NCBI GenBank assembly: GCA_002412925.1
Contig: DHVZ01000099.1
Coordinates: 58,585-122,584, forward strand
Direction of reading: 5' to 3'
Source of the DNA: Anaerolineales bacterium UBA5195
GTDB lineage: Bacteria; Chloroflexota; Anaerolineae; Anaerolineales; Villigracilaceae
Length of the DNA stretch: 64,000 bases
The notes below the pieces were generated by a model, which saw nothing but the letters and a program-made list of their open reading frames with translations, did not search any database and was not told the DNA's origin. The position numbers and the translations under genes are program-made. Of this stretch, positions 41,820 through 50,804 are shown piece after piece. Position 1 is the first letter of the stretch. Every line of letters begins with the position of its first letter.

Positions 41820-42984
41820 TCACCTTTGGATCGTATTTCCTGCCCTTCCAGGTGACCCCCTGGCCAGAAAGCACTTTCCAGGTCGAGGTGAACATCATGG
41901 CCGCGAAGACACCCGCGCCGAGCGGGGTGGTGAGCGCGTACCAACCGGAAAGACCCATGCCCCAGTTGACGCGCACACGGGCATAGAGTAAGACCGCCCA
42001 AACAATGAGCGCCTCAGCGCTGATGGTCAGGGCCATCCAGCCGCCGCCATTTTGCCACCAAATCCATCCCAGCAGCGGCCAGATTGGCATAAAGAGGGCC
42101 GCTATCAGCGCCAGGAAGGCGCCAAATGCGCCGAGCAGCAGCATGGCGGGTTGATCAGCCAGGCCGAGGTAGATGTTTTTCGTCCAGCCTTCCCAGATGG
42201 AGGGCAGGCCGGTGTACATGCGTGTTTTGGCGATACCGCGCCCGTCTGCCACGATGAGTCGGTGGCCGCCCCATTTGACCCTCTCGCTGATGGCTTTATC
42301 TTCGACAATCTGGTTCCTGACCGCCTGGTGGCCGCCGATTGCATCGTAGATTTCGCGGCGGATGAAGATGAACTGCCCGTTGGCGATAGCATCCTTCGTG
42401 CGGGGATCATTGACTTTGCGAGGTGAGAAGCCCACCGAAAGGGCGGTAAAAACCAGCGGCATGACGGTTTTCTCCCAAAAGCTGCCCAGGATTTGCTCGG
42501 TCATGACCGTGTAGAGGCCCGCGCCGCTTTGACGGGCCGCTGCCAGGGTCGCGGAAAGGGCATTCGGGGCAAGAAAGGTATCCGCATCGACGAATAAAAG
42601 CCAATCGCCGGTAGCGGCTTTTGCAGCCTGGTAGAGGGCATGGGGTTTCCCAGCCCAGCCTGCGGGGAGTTCGCGTCCCGCCAAAATAACGAGACGGGGG
42701 TTGTGGGTGGAGAGCTTCGTCAAAATGGCGGGGGTGGAGTCGGTCGAGTGGTCATCCAAAACCAGCACTTCAAAGTTGGGATAATCCTGCGCCAGGATGG
42801 ATTCGACACAGCGGCGGATGTTTTTCTCTTCGTTGCGAGCCGGAACGATAACCGAAATGAGCGGGCCGCCCGCCGGTGGGGTAACGTGTGGTGTGTCGAT
42901 ATCCAGCCAGGCTTGGGTATGCAGCCAGGTCAGGATGACCAGCGCGGCAAGAAAGAAAATCGTGGAAATTACAAACATGCTCAT
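41812..42984 (-). CDS. Family 2 glycosyltransferase, HpnB/CrtQ-like
   Basis: A 390-residue membrane enzyme with one N-terminal helix, a GT-A domain (VIVPARNEEKNIRRCVESIL, LDDHSTDSTPAIL, LLFVDADTFLAPNAL and the QxxRW-like region replaced by NQIVEDKAISERVKWGG) and three or four C-terminal helices. It resembles enzymes that glycosylate lipids or hopanoids. It is the last gene of a tightly packed minus-strand operon with two DUF3592-like paralogues, and overlaps the preceding gene by four bases. Confidence 0.85.
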   Translation of the reverse strand: MSMFVISTIFFLAALVILTWLHTQAWLDIDTPHVTPPAGGPLISVIVPARNEEKNIRRCVESILAQDYPNFEVLVLDDHSTDSTPAILTKLSTHNPRLVILAGRELPAGWAGKPHALYQAAKAATGDWLLFVDADTFLAPNALSATLAAARQSGAGLYTVMTEQILGSFWEKTVMPLVFTALSVGFSPRKVNDPRTKDAIANGQFIFIRREIYDAIGGHQAVRNQIVEDKAISERVKWGGHRLIVADGRGIAKTRMYTGLPSIWEGWTKNIYLGLADQPAMLLLGAFGAFLALIAALFMPIWPLLGWIWWQNGGGWMALTISAEALIVWAVLLYARVRVNWGMGLSGWYALTTPLGAGVFAAMMFTSTWKVLSGQGVTWKGRKYDPKVIR

Positions 42985-43535
42985 GGAATCTCCCAGGGAA
43001 GGTTGCCGCGAAAGATGTCCTCAAACCTGACCAGGCCAGAAAAGGCAAATTGCGGCTTGAGGATGGCAATGAACAAGAAATAGCCGAACACTCCCCAGAT
43101 ATCATGGGTGATGCCCGAACTGCGCTGAAGGCGGACGTAATGCGCCAGCGGTACTGCGGATAAAGCGTATTTGTGCGGTTTGGCGGCGACGAAAATGACG
43201 GGCAGGGTCTGGCCCGGCGCAAGCGACTCGATCCACCCGAGGGGATAAAGCGACAGGGTGCTTACGGCGGCGAAATCGAATTCATCAGTTTCGTTCGGGC
43301 AAGAGAGGAAGATGTAGCCGCGGCTGGTTTCGCGGTCAATCGAAGTGATCACGGCCTCAGTTTCGCGGCCGTAGGTTTGCAGGGCTTCGAGAAGTTCACG
43401 GTGATTATTGTACTGGTCGAGCCCCGCGATGACTGAAAAAAGGAACATGACCGGCACGAGTGCGGCCATAAATAGAAGCAGAATCTGTGGAATCAACAGG
43501 AGTTCCTGCCGGGTGGGAAGCCATCTCTTGTTCAC
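42981..43535 (-). CDS. DUF3592-like membrane protein, copy 1
   Basis: A 184-residue protein with membrane helices near each end and a beta-rich extracytoplasmic middle part (TYGRETEAVITSIDRETSRGYI onward). It is a paralogue of the protein at 44425-44973: LVPVMFLFSVIAGLDQYNNH matches APLMFLVGVIGTLDQWGTH, and both end with a KPQF/QPQF helix. Its start is a GTG with a weak ribosome site. The function is unknown; the setting points to the cell envelope. Confidence 0.7.
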   Translation of the reverse strand: MNKRWLPTRQELLLIPQILLLFMAALVPVMFLFSVIAGLDQYNNHRELLEALQTYGRETEAVITSIDRETSRGYIFLSCPNETDEFDFAAVSTLSLYPLGWIESLAPGQTLPVIFVAAKPHKYALSAVPLAHYVRLQRSSGITHDIWGVFGYFLFIAILKPQFAFSGLVRFEDIFRGNLPWEIP

Positions 43536-43539
43536 ACGC

Positions 43540-44421
43540 TTACAGCCTTTCGGTGAGTTCGAAGGGACGATCCATAAAATGGACGGTTAGCAAAATCATC
43601 AGGCTGGCCAGGCCCAGGTTGGGAACAAACCCGAACTGGCGGTTGAGCAGGATGATCATTGCCGCCAGCAGTAGGATGAAGATGAATTTAGCGCGCGGCA
43701 TTTGCTCATCGCTGAAGAGTTGCGGCATGGCAAGTTGAATCAAATAGCGGTTTTGGGGCAAGATGAGGGCGGTCAGCATCAGGAAAAAGCGCACCAGGAA
43801 AATGCTGTGCAGAAGCAGGAAAATCCCCGCCGCGCCGCTGACAAAATAATCCAGAGAGGTCATTTCGAGTTCCGAGGTGGGTCTGAAGAACATTTCGAAA
43901 TTGCTCTGGTAGGCCATCAGGAACAGGCAAACCAGGTACCAGAAATACAACACGCTTTTCAGCGCAGGCGGGAGGATGGCAGTGGTCAGCGCCATCAGGG
44001 TAATCCCGGCCAGCGGAATCAGGAGTGCCGGCCACATGTACCACTCCAATTCGCCCCAGCGCACCAGGGAAATAGCAACAATTGTGGTGACAACGACGAT
44101 GGTTTGTTCGTTGACGCGCGGCAGCAACTTGGGGATGACCATGCCAAAGACGAACAGGAACATGAAACTTGGTCCCATAATGACATTTTGGAAGAAACCG
44201 AGCGCGCCCAGGCTGAGGGTTGGATTCCACCATTCGGCCAGGAGAATCAGCGCCCAGGAGACGGCCAGCGTCAGGGCAATGATTTCCTGCCAGCGGCTCA
44301 GGCGCAAGGAGAGTATTCCTGGCGCAGAACGAGCGTTTTTTTGCCGGTCACTGGTTTCCCAGAGCAGCAGGATTTCAACCAGGATACCCGCTGCAATCGC
44401 GAGGTTCATCGAGAGTTCCAT
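43540..44421 (-). CDS. Polytopic membrane protein
   Basis: A 293-residue protein with about eight hydrophobic helices and few charged residues. I see no catalytic motif and do not recognise the family. It is encoded between the two DUF3592-like paralogues, with four bases to the next gene and three from the previous one, so the three proteins may form one membrane complex. Confidence 0.65.
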   Translation of the reverse strand: MELSMNLAIAAGILVEILLLWETSDRQKNARSAPGILSLRLSRWQEIIALTLAVSWALILLAEWWNPTLSLGALGFFQNVIMGPSFMFLFVFGMVIPKLLPRVNEQTIVVVTTIVAISLVRWGELEWYMWPALLIPLAGITLMALTTAILPPALKSVLYFWYLVCLFLMAYQSNFEMFFRPTSELEMTSLDYFVSGAAGIFLLLHSIFLVRFFLMLTALILPQNRYLIQLAMPQLFSDEQMPRAKFIFILLLAAMIILLNRQFGFVPNLGLASLMILLTVHFMDRPFELTERL

Positions 44422-44424
44422 CGT

Positions 44425-44973
44425 TCAGTTCCTTTTGGGCTGGATTGCCGACTGCACCGTCATCATTAAGTCGAACTTGACCATGCCCAGGAAGACGAAC
44501 TGCGGCTGGATGGCAACCACCAGCCACGAAATTCCCAGGATCCACCAGGCATCGGCGGGGACAGCCGGGGCAGCCTTGATTTCATCATAATACTCGGCCA
44601 GCGCAGCTTTTTCGCCTTCCGAGATGAGCGCGTCAATGTAAATTATGGTCAGCGTATCGCCCTTCTGGATGGTTTCGACAACTTCACGGGGGTAATAGCG
44701 GAAATCCAGCCGGGCAAAGCGTTCGCGTCCGCTTGAATCAATCAGGCGCAAACCAGCATAACCCCACTCGTCGTCGATGTAATTGACTGTCGCTTCGGCG
44801 GTTTTGCCGTAGGCTTCCAATTTATGGATAAAACGGTTGTGCGTTCCCCACTGGTCAAGCGTGCCAATCACACCCACCAGGAACATCAATGGCGCCAGAC
44901 AGGCCAGGGACAGCCACAGGACTTTCAGGATGCCCAGTAAAATCTCGAACACTGGAATGTTTTTGATCGTCAT
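44425..44973 (-). CDS. DUF3592-like membrane protein, copy 2
   Basis: A 182-residue paralogue of the protein at 42981-43535, with an N-terminal membrane helix, the LEAYGKTAEATVNYIDDEWGY segment that opens the beta-rich middle part, and a C-terminal helix. It starts within the stop codon of the lipoprotein gene (ATGA). A duplicated, adjacent pair around a polytopic protein suggests a heteromeric complex. Confidence 0.7.
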   Translation of the reverse strand: MTIKNIPVFEILLGILKVLWLSLACLAPLMFLVGVIGTLDQWGTHNRFIHKLEAYGKTAEATVNYIDDEWGYAGLRLIDSSGRERFARLDFRYYPREVVETIQKGDTLTIIYIDALISEGEKAALAEYYDEIKAAPAVPADAWWILGISWLVVAIQPQFVFLGMVKFDLMMTVQSAIQPKRN

Positions 44974-46310
44974 GGCCGGGTCAGATCCGAGGGGTGCAGG
45001 GTATTCCTGGCCCAGGCTTGCTGGTAGGCGGCCCGCAAATCGTTCGGGGTCTCGGTCAGGCTGAGTGGATCGGGGCCGAAGATGAAGTTGAAGGAGTTAT
45101 CCCCTGCGGCCAGCGGCGGCCAGGAGGCGTGCCATTGCCAGAGCGCGTAGTTCCAACCATATTGCTCAAAGAGCGCCATCTGGTCGCGGACATATTTCGC
45201 ACCGCCGGGAGCCCAGCGTTCAAGTCCGTATTCGTTCACCGCCAGGTGCACACCATGTTCAGCCTGGAAACCTGCCGCAACTGCCAGCAGATCCTCCAGC
45301 CAGGCGCGGTCGAAGTTCTCTGGATTTCCGTCATAATCGGTGTCAAAGCGTCCGGGGTATGTGCGTAGCGGGTCAGGAATTTCCTGGTGGGTGTATTCGT
45401 GGGGGGAATATTGGTGAAAAGTATAGACGATAAATGGATCCTCGACTGTTTCCAGATAAGGCAGCCACTCAATGTCGCTGAAGCTGTTCCCGCCAACCAG
45501 GATCGGCGTTTCTTGATCCACTTCGCGGATGGCTTTCACCAGGTCCGGATACCAGGTATTCCAGTCGTAACCAGTCCCCTGATATTTCATGTAGAACTCT
45601 TCGGGGTCCCATAGATCCAGCCCGGCATTGGCGTTCGGTTCACACATCAGGTCGTAACCGACCACCACCGGGTTGTCGCGGTAACGTTCAGCGGCGAAAC
45701 CCCACATTTCGGCCCAGGCGGCGCGCGCCTGCGAGTCATCCCAGACCTTGTTCAGCAGGTATCCGTCCGGCAGCCAGTCGGCTGAGCCGAAGATGTCGAA
45801 CTCCCCGCGCCCCGGGCCGCTGCGGAAGGTGATGACCGCGAACAGGTCGGCTTGTGCCGCCATTTCGAGCAGGTGGTCGAGATGGGCGACAGCCTGCGCG
45901 TCCACCTCATAGGGCGGCTCGAAGGTGAACAAACCTGACCCGGAGATATTTACATAGTTCGCGCCAAGCTGCGCCAGGCGGTCGAAATCGACCTGGGTGT
46001 AGGGTGGGCCAAACGGTCCTGGCCCCATAAACTCGCCACCGTCCACTTCGAGATAGACACGTCGCTGGTAGATATTTGCCCCGCGCAGTTGCGTGCCGTC
46101 TTTCCATAAATCCCACTTCGTGAAAGCAGGCCTCCCCAAAGTTATCGGCGGCGCAACGGTGGGCGAAAGTTCGCCTGGCGTCAGGGACGGTAGGGCTGGT
46201 GGAAGGGTGGGCAATGCGGCAGACGCGGGAGTTGGGGCTGGTAGCACCGGTGCGCAGGCAGGAAGCAGCAGGCTGGCAAAGACAATCACACAAAGCACAG
46301 TGTTTGACAT
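44970..46310 (-). CDS. GH5-like glycoside hydrolase lipoprotein
   Basis: A 446-residue exported protein. The first 20 residues form a signal peptide with lipobox LLPAC, then a proline-rich linker (about 22-55), then a TIM-barrel domain like GH5/clan A cellulases and mannanases: VGYDLMCEPN with the presumed acid-base Glu, ILVGGNSFSDIEWL, YTFHQYSPHEY and LAVNEYGLERW with the presumed nucleophile. The residue before the acid-base Glu is Cys rather than the usual Asn. GGAGG precedes the ATG at 46310. It opens a five-gene operon ending with a glycosyltransferase, so trimming of a surface glycan is possible. Confidence 0.83.
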   Translation of the reverse strand: MSNTVLCVIVFASLLLPACAPVLPAPTPASAALPTLPPALPSLTPGELSPTVAPPITLGRPAFTKWDLWKDGTQLRGANIYQRRVYLEVDGGEFMGPGPFGPPYTQVDFDRLAQLGANYVNISGSGLFTFEPPYEVDAQAVAHLDHLLEMAAQADLFAVITFRSGPGRGEFDIFGSADWLPDGYLLNKVWDDSQARAAWAEMWGFAAERYRDNPVVVGYDLMCEPNANAGLDLWDPEEFYMKYQGTGYDWNTWYPDLVKAIREVDQETPILVGGNSFSDIEWLPYLETVEDPFIVYTFHQYSPHEYTHQEIPDPLRTYPGRFDTDYDGNPENFDRAWLEDLLAVAAGFQAEHGVHLAVNEYGLERWAPGGAKYVRDQMALFEQYGWNYALWQWHASWPPLAAGDNSFNFIFGPDPLSLTETPNDLRAAYQQAWARNTLHPSDLTRP

Positions 46311-46361
46311 ACAACCTCCGGAAATCCCTGCAAGTGAACCTTTCACTCTTACGGCTTCAAA

Positions 46362-48917
46362 CTACATCACCCGCGCCTGCGAACCCTCCGCGCTTTTTTC
46401 CACTTCGATTCTGTTTGGGAAGGCTTCCTTGAGTTCGTCCAGGTGCGTGATGATCAGGATTTTGGCGAAATCGCCGCGCACGGTGTTAATCGCCTCCATC
46501 AAGCGCTGGATTCCAAGCGCATCTTGCGACCCGAAGCCTTCGTCGATCACCAGGGTTTGCAGCCGCGCGCCAGTTCGCCGCGCCAGCAGTTCCGAAAGCG
46601 CCAGCCGGATGGCAAAATTGACCCGGAAGGCCTCTCCGCCCGAGAACATCTCGTAATCGCGAGTCCCGGCCCCATCGCTGATCAGGATCTCAAGCGTTTC
46701 TTTCAGATCATCGCGCTTTTTATCCCTGTATTCAGCCTGGGTCACAAAACGGACGCTCATCGTCCCGTTCGAAAGCCGGTCGAGCAATTCGTTGGCTTTT
46801 TCCTCGATCTGCGGCAGGGCCTGCTCGATCAAGAGAGCCGGGACGCCATCCTTGCCAAAGGCCCGCTCGAGGGTTTTGTGGCGGCCAATTTCCAGAGCCA
46901 GCGCTTCTCGCCGGGCGGTGTGCTGCGCCTTTTGCGCGCGGCGGTCATCCAGCACTTTGACCAGTTGGATCGCCATGCCGACCTCATTGCGCATGCGGTT
47001 TTCCTGTTCGCGCAGCCTGAAGAGGGCTTGCTCCAGATCGTCCAGGTCGGGCAGTTGGCGTTCTTGCTCGGCCAGGCGAGCGACCGCCTCGGCATAAGCC
47101 CCTTCCTGGTCAGCGTGTTGGAGGCCGAGCGCGGTAAGTTTGTCGCTCAGCGAGGTAATTTCGTCATTGAGTGGGATCAGCGCAGCGCGGGCGGCTTCCA
47201 GGGCGCGTAATTTGGCTTCGCTGGCGCGCCCGGTCATTTCGGCCTGGCGGGCTGCGGCGTGTGCAGCGGCGTCGTAGCCCAGCACAGCCAGTTCTTCATC
47301 CAGGCTGGATAATTGGGAACGGGTTTCTGCCGCAAAGGATTCGCCGTCCAACTGGTTTTCTACCGCCTGCAAGCGAATTTTCCCGCCCGATTCCCAGTCC
47401 GCCGCAGCCCGCCTCGCCGTTTCGAGGCGCTCACCCAGGGCTGAAACTTGCGCCGCAAAGCGCACCCGCTCCGACTCAGCCTCCGCAAGCTCCTTGACCT
47501 GCGCCGAAACTTCCGTTAGCTGGCTGGCAAGCGATTCCATCTCGTTACGGTTTGCGCGCCACTGGTCGCCCAGTGCCTTGCCCTCGTGCCTAAGCTGCTC
47601 CAATGTGGCAGCGCGATGCTCTGGGGATAATTCCTGCCCGCATAACGGACACTGGCCCGAGTCGCTGGTCTCCAGGTTCTTAATTCTCTCGTCCATCGCC
47701 AGCATCTGGCCCTTCAGCCCGTCGTTCTCAGCCTTGAGCGCGGCCTGGCGCTGGCGCATCTCCTCCAGCCGGGCGCGCAGGATCTCGCGCCGATTGATCT
47801 GTTCCACAGCCTTCTGGAGCGCTTCATCTGCGCGTTCGTATTCCTTTTCCAACTCAGCCGCCGCCAATTGCTGTTCATTGACCGCGGAGAATTGACTAAT
47901 CAGGGACTGCCTTTCCTGTTCCAGCCGGGCTTTTTCGGCGTTGAGCGTATCCAGAAACGGCTGGCGGCGCTTCTCCTGTTCGCGGAATTGGGCGGCGGTG
48001 GCCTCGAAGACCTCCAGCGCGGCGCGGGCGGCGCTCCAGGCCTGGTAGGATGATTCCACCTCAGCGGCGCGCTGAACGAGTTCGGCCTGGGCGCCAGATT
48101 CCGCCTGCTTGGCAGCGAGACGGACTTGCAGGTTGGAAAGCTCCCGGCGGGTGCGCTCAAGGGCCTCACCCAGCGTATCGACAAGTTTGCGCTCCTGGGC
48201 CAGCGCTGCGCTCAGTCCTTTGACTTGCTCCAAAATATTTCCCTGGGTTTCGCGCGCGTTTTCCAGGTCTTTGAGCTGTTTTTCCAGTTCTTTCAAGCGC
48301 GCCTTGCGTTCCGTCTCCTCGCTCAATTCGGTATTAATCTCTGCCAGGCGGCCATCGAGGTTGTTCAGGTCGGTTTCGAGCAGTTTGCGGCGTTCAGCCG
48401 TCCGTTCACGGTAGGTTTCCCACTGCTCAAGACCCAGGATGCTGGCCAGGATGCGTTTTCGGTCAGATGGGCGCTGCTGTGTGAACTGGTCGGCCTTGCC
48501 CTGCAAGAAAAAGGAGGCATTGATAAAAGTGTCATAATCGAGCCGCAGGATGCTCTCGATCCGCGCCTGCGTGGCGCGCAGGGTAGCTTCGGTCAGCGGG
48601 CGCCAGCTTTCGCCGTCCAGAATCTGGAATTCCAAAACCGTGCCCTTGCCTCTCGGTAAGATGCGCTGGACACGATAAGAATTTTCCTCGTAGCCGAAAG
48701 TAAAGACCACCTCAGCGGCGGCGCTGGCCGCGTTGACCAGGGCCTCATCGCGCTTGCGTGCCTGTCCGAATAAAGCCCAGGTCATCGCGTCGAGCAGTGA
48801 CGATTTGCCCGCGCCATTCTGCCCGGAAATACAGGCCAGTTGGAAAGTGGTGAAATCGACTTCCACCGGGTTACGGTAGGAAAGGAAACCGGAAAGTTTA
48901 AGCCTGAGGGGAATCAT
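46362..48917 (-). CDS. sbcC: SbcC/Rad50-like SMC ATPase
   Basis: An 851-residue protein with Walker A GQNGAGKSS at 32-40, two long coiled-coil arms, a zinc hook CPLCGQ near the middle, the signature region MFSGGEAFRVNFAIRLALSE and Walker B TLVIDEGFGSQD near the C-terminus. SbcC works with the nuclease SbcD to cut hairpin and protein-blocked DNA ends. It is shorter than E. coli SbcC (about 1050 residues), similar to many bacterial Rad50-type proteins. No sbcD lies next to it here. Its natural substrate, long palindromes, is abundant in this window. Confidence 0.92.
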   Translation of the reverse strand: MIPLRLKLSGFLSYRNPVEVDFTTFQLACISGQNGAGKSSLLDAMTWALFGQARKRDEALVNAASAAAEVVFTFGYEENSYRVQRILPRGKGTVLEFQILDGESWRPLTEATLRATQARIESILRLDYDTFINASFFLQGKADQFTQQRPSDRKRILASILGLEQWETYRERTAERRKLLETDLNNLDGRLAEINTELSEETERKARLKELEKQLKDLENARETQGNILEQVKGLSAALAQERKLVDTLGEALERTRRELSNLQVRLAAKQAESGAQAELVQRAAEVESSYQAWSAARAALEVFEATAAQFREQEKRRQPFLDTLNAEKARLEQERQSLISQFSAVNEQQLAAAELEKEYERADEALQKAVEQINRREILRARLEEMRQRQAALKAENDGLKGQMLAMDERIKNLETSDSGQCPLCGQELSPEHRAATLEQLRHEGKALGDQWRANRNEMESLASQLTEVSAQVKELAEAESERVRFAAQVSALGERLETARRAAADWESGGKIRLQAVENQLDGESFAAETRSQLSSLDEELAVLGYDAAAHAAARQAEMTGRASEAKLRALEAARAALIPLNDEITSLSDKLTALGLQHADQEGAYAEAVARLAEQERQLPDLDDLEQALFRLREQENRMRNEVGMAIQLVKVLDDRRAQKAQHTARREALALEIGRHKTLERAFGKDGVPALLIEQALPQIEEKANELLDRLSNGTMSVRFVTQAEYRDKKRDDLKETLEILISDGAGTRDYEMFSGGEAFRVNFAIRLALSELLARRTGARLQTLVIDEGFGSQDALGIQRLMEAINTVRGDFAKILIITHLDELKEAFPNRIEVEKSAEGSQARVM

Positions 48918-49074
48918 GCGACAATTCTACCGGATTTTTGGGCCGAGCGGCTTTTGACTTCCACCCCCCCCAAAAAAAAAACCTGTTGCTCCACTCGGTT
49001 CCGTGATGACATCTGCTTACTCGTTTCCCGACCGTTACCTTGCCCGGCGTGTAGACTGATGTTATCATATCGAT

Positions 49075-49557
49075 GTGTTTAATTTAGACGCTGCTACCAC
49101 CCGCCGCCGGACAACCCTGATCACCATCATCCTGGCTACGATTCCTTGCTATTGTATTGGCTGGCTGGCTTGGACGGTGATGCCCGGCAAAGCCACGCCC
49201 ACCCCCACGGCCACCCTCACCGCGAGCGCGACATCAACGCCGCTGATCATCCCCTCGTCGACATTTGGCCCATCCCCCACCCCCAACCTGCTTACCGCGA
49301 CCCTGACATTTACCCCCACCACAACCTCCACAGGCACAGTCACGCGCACTCCTGAGCCTTCGTGGACGCCTTTCCTGCCGCCTACGCTGACGTTTACTCC
49401 CACCTGGACGCCCATCCCGCCAACAGCTACATTCACATCTTCACCGGTGCCGCCAACCTTGACCTTTACGCCGATTCCCCCGACGGCAACCTTGACCTCA
49501 TCGCCTGTTCCGCCAACCGCCACTGAGACTCCCACTGCTACCTTACCAGGACCATAA
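49075..49557 (+). CDS. Membrane-anchored Thr/Pro-rich protein
   Basis: A 160-residue protein with an N-terminal membrane helix (about residues 14-35) and a long low-complexity tail of Thr-Pro repeats (TPTPTATLT, PPTATFTSSPVPPTLTFTP). Such stalks are common on Chloroflexota surface proteins and may be glycosylated. It starts at GTG (49075); no ATG is available in frame. It may be a spacer-only protein or a fragment of a longer surface protein whose functional domain is lost. Confidence 0.65.
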   Translation: MFNLDAATTRRRTTLITIILATIPCYCIGWLAWTVMPGKATPTPTATLTASATSTPLIIPSSTFGPSPTPNLLTATLTFTPTTTSTGTVTRTPEPSWTPFLPPTLTFTPTWTPIPPTATFTSSPVPPTLTFTPIPPTATLTSSPVPPTATETPTATLPGP

Positions 49558-49587
49558 CCCTACCCCCTTTTGAGATTGTCCCAACCC

Positions 49588-50679
49588 ATGCCTGAAATCA
49601 CACCTTTCCTGAAATCCCTGCTCTCTATCTCTGGACTGTCAGGTCATGAAGCGCCGGCTGCCAAGCTGATCGAAGAGAAGTGGCAGCCGCTGGTTGATGA
49701 ATTGACCGTCAGCCGCCTTGGATCCCTGCACGGGCTAAAAAAAGGTACTGCGACTCTGCCCAGCGCAGGCAAGCGCCCATCGATCATGGTTGCCACTCAC
49801 ATGGATGCCATTGGCCTGATGGTGACGAAAATTGTGGATGGCTTCCTGCACTTTACGCAGGTCGGAGGTGTCGATCCGCGCATCCTGGTTGGCACGCCGG
49901 TCATCGTCCATGCCACCGGCGGCGCTAAAACGGAAGAGCTTTTCGGCGTAGTGGTCCAGCCTCCGGCGCGGGCATTACCCGCCGGTCTGGGCGATAACCC
50001 CGTGGGCCTGAACGATTTGTTGATCGATGTTGGCCTGGCAGCCAAAGAGGTCAGTGCCAAAGTGCATCCTGGCGATGTGGTTTCCTATGCCACCGAGCCG
50101 GTTGAACTGGCCGGGGAGGTGATCTCTGGCCACACCCTCGATAACCGCGCCTCCGTGGCTGCGCTGACCGTGGCATTGGAAGAACTCAAAGGCAAACCCC
50201 ATGCCTGGGATGTTTGGGCAGTGGCGACGGTGCAGGAAGAAACCGTCTTCGGGGGTGCCTACACCTCTGCCTTCGCCCTGCGTCCTGATCTGGCAATCGC
50301 GATCGATGTAACCTTTGCCAAAGGCCCCGGCGCATCCGACTGGAGCACTTTCCAACTTGGGAAAGGCCCCACACTGGGGTTTGGTCCAAACATCCACACC
50401 TATTTGTTTAAAAAATTCAAAGAACTGGCTGATGAGCTTGAAATTCCCCATGCCGTGGAAATGGTTCCGCGCCACAGCGGCACAGATACCTATGCCATGC
50501 AGGTGACAGCCGAAGGCATCCCAACCATGGTACTCGGCATCCCTTTACGCTACATGCATACGCCTGTGGAAATGGTTGCTCTGAAAGATATCCAGCGCAC
50601 TGGTCGTCTCCTGGCCGAGTTCATTGCCGCGCTCGAAGTGGATTTTGTCGAGAAAATTACCTGGGATGATGAAAAGTAA
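49588..50679 (+). CDS. M42 family aminopeptidase, copy 1
   Basis: A 363-residue zinc peptidase of the glutamyl aminopeptidase/TET type. Ligand blocks: ATHMDAIG, TLDNRASV, QEETVFGGAYTS, IAIDVTFA and PLRYMHTPVEMV. The first block has Ala where the other two copies have Glu (HMDEIG). TET peptidases form large dodecamers that trim N-terminal residues from peptides. I chose the ATG at 49588 over a TTG at 49570; neither has a good ribosome site. It is the first of three M42 genes in the area. Confidence 0.9.
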   Translation: MPEITPFLKSLLSISGLSGHEAPAAKLIEEKWQPLVDELTVSRLGSLHGLKKGTATLPSAGKRPSIMVATHMDAIGLMVTKIVDGFLHFTQVGGVDPRILVGTPVIVHATGGAKTEELFGVVVQPPARALPAGLGDNPVGLNDLLIDVGLAAKEVSAKVHPGDVVSYATEPVELAGEVISGHTLDNRASVAALTVALEELKGKPHAWDVWAVATVQEETVFGGAYTSAFALRPDLAIAIDVTFAKGPGASDWSTFQLGKGPTLGFGPNIHTYLFKKFKELADELEIPHAVEMVPRHSGTDTYAMQVTAEGIPTMVLGIPLRYMHTPVEMVALKDIQRTGRLLAEFIAALEVDFVEKITWDDEK

Positions 50680-50710
50680 GAGGCTTTAGGGAAATCCTCG
50701 TGGCAGGATC

Positions 50711-50760
50711 CCGCATTTTGGGTGTGAGCGTGCGTACACACGCTCACACCCAAAATGCGG
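50711..50760 (+). repeat. Long perfect hairpin between M42 genes
   Basis: Twenty-two-base perfect arms (beginning CCGCATTTTGGG and ending CCCAAAATGCGG) around a six-base loop. No T-run follows, so it may be a dispersed repeat or a message-stability hairpin rather than a terminator. Confidence 0.7.
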
Positions 50761-50804
50761 CGCTCTTCACGGAAAATCCCTGAGACCCAAGTAAGAAGGA
50801 AACC

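Noticed and set aside
49180..49550. Short repeated units, considered as a CRISPR array or minisatellite
   Set aside because: The units are irregular Thr-Pro codon repeats in an open reading frame, without constant repeats and unique spacers. No CRISPR array was seen in the window.
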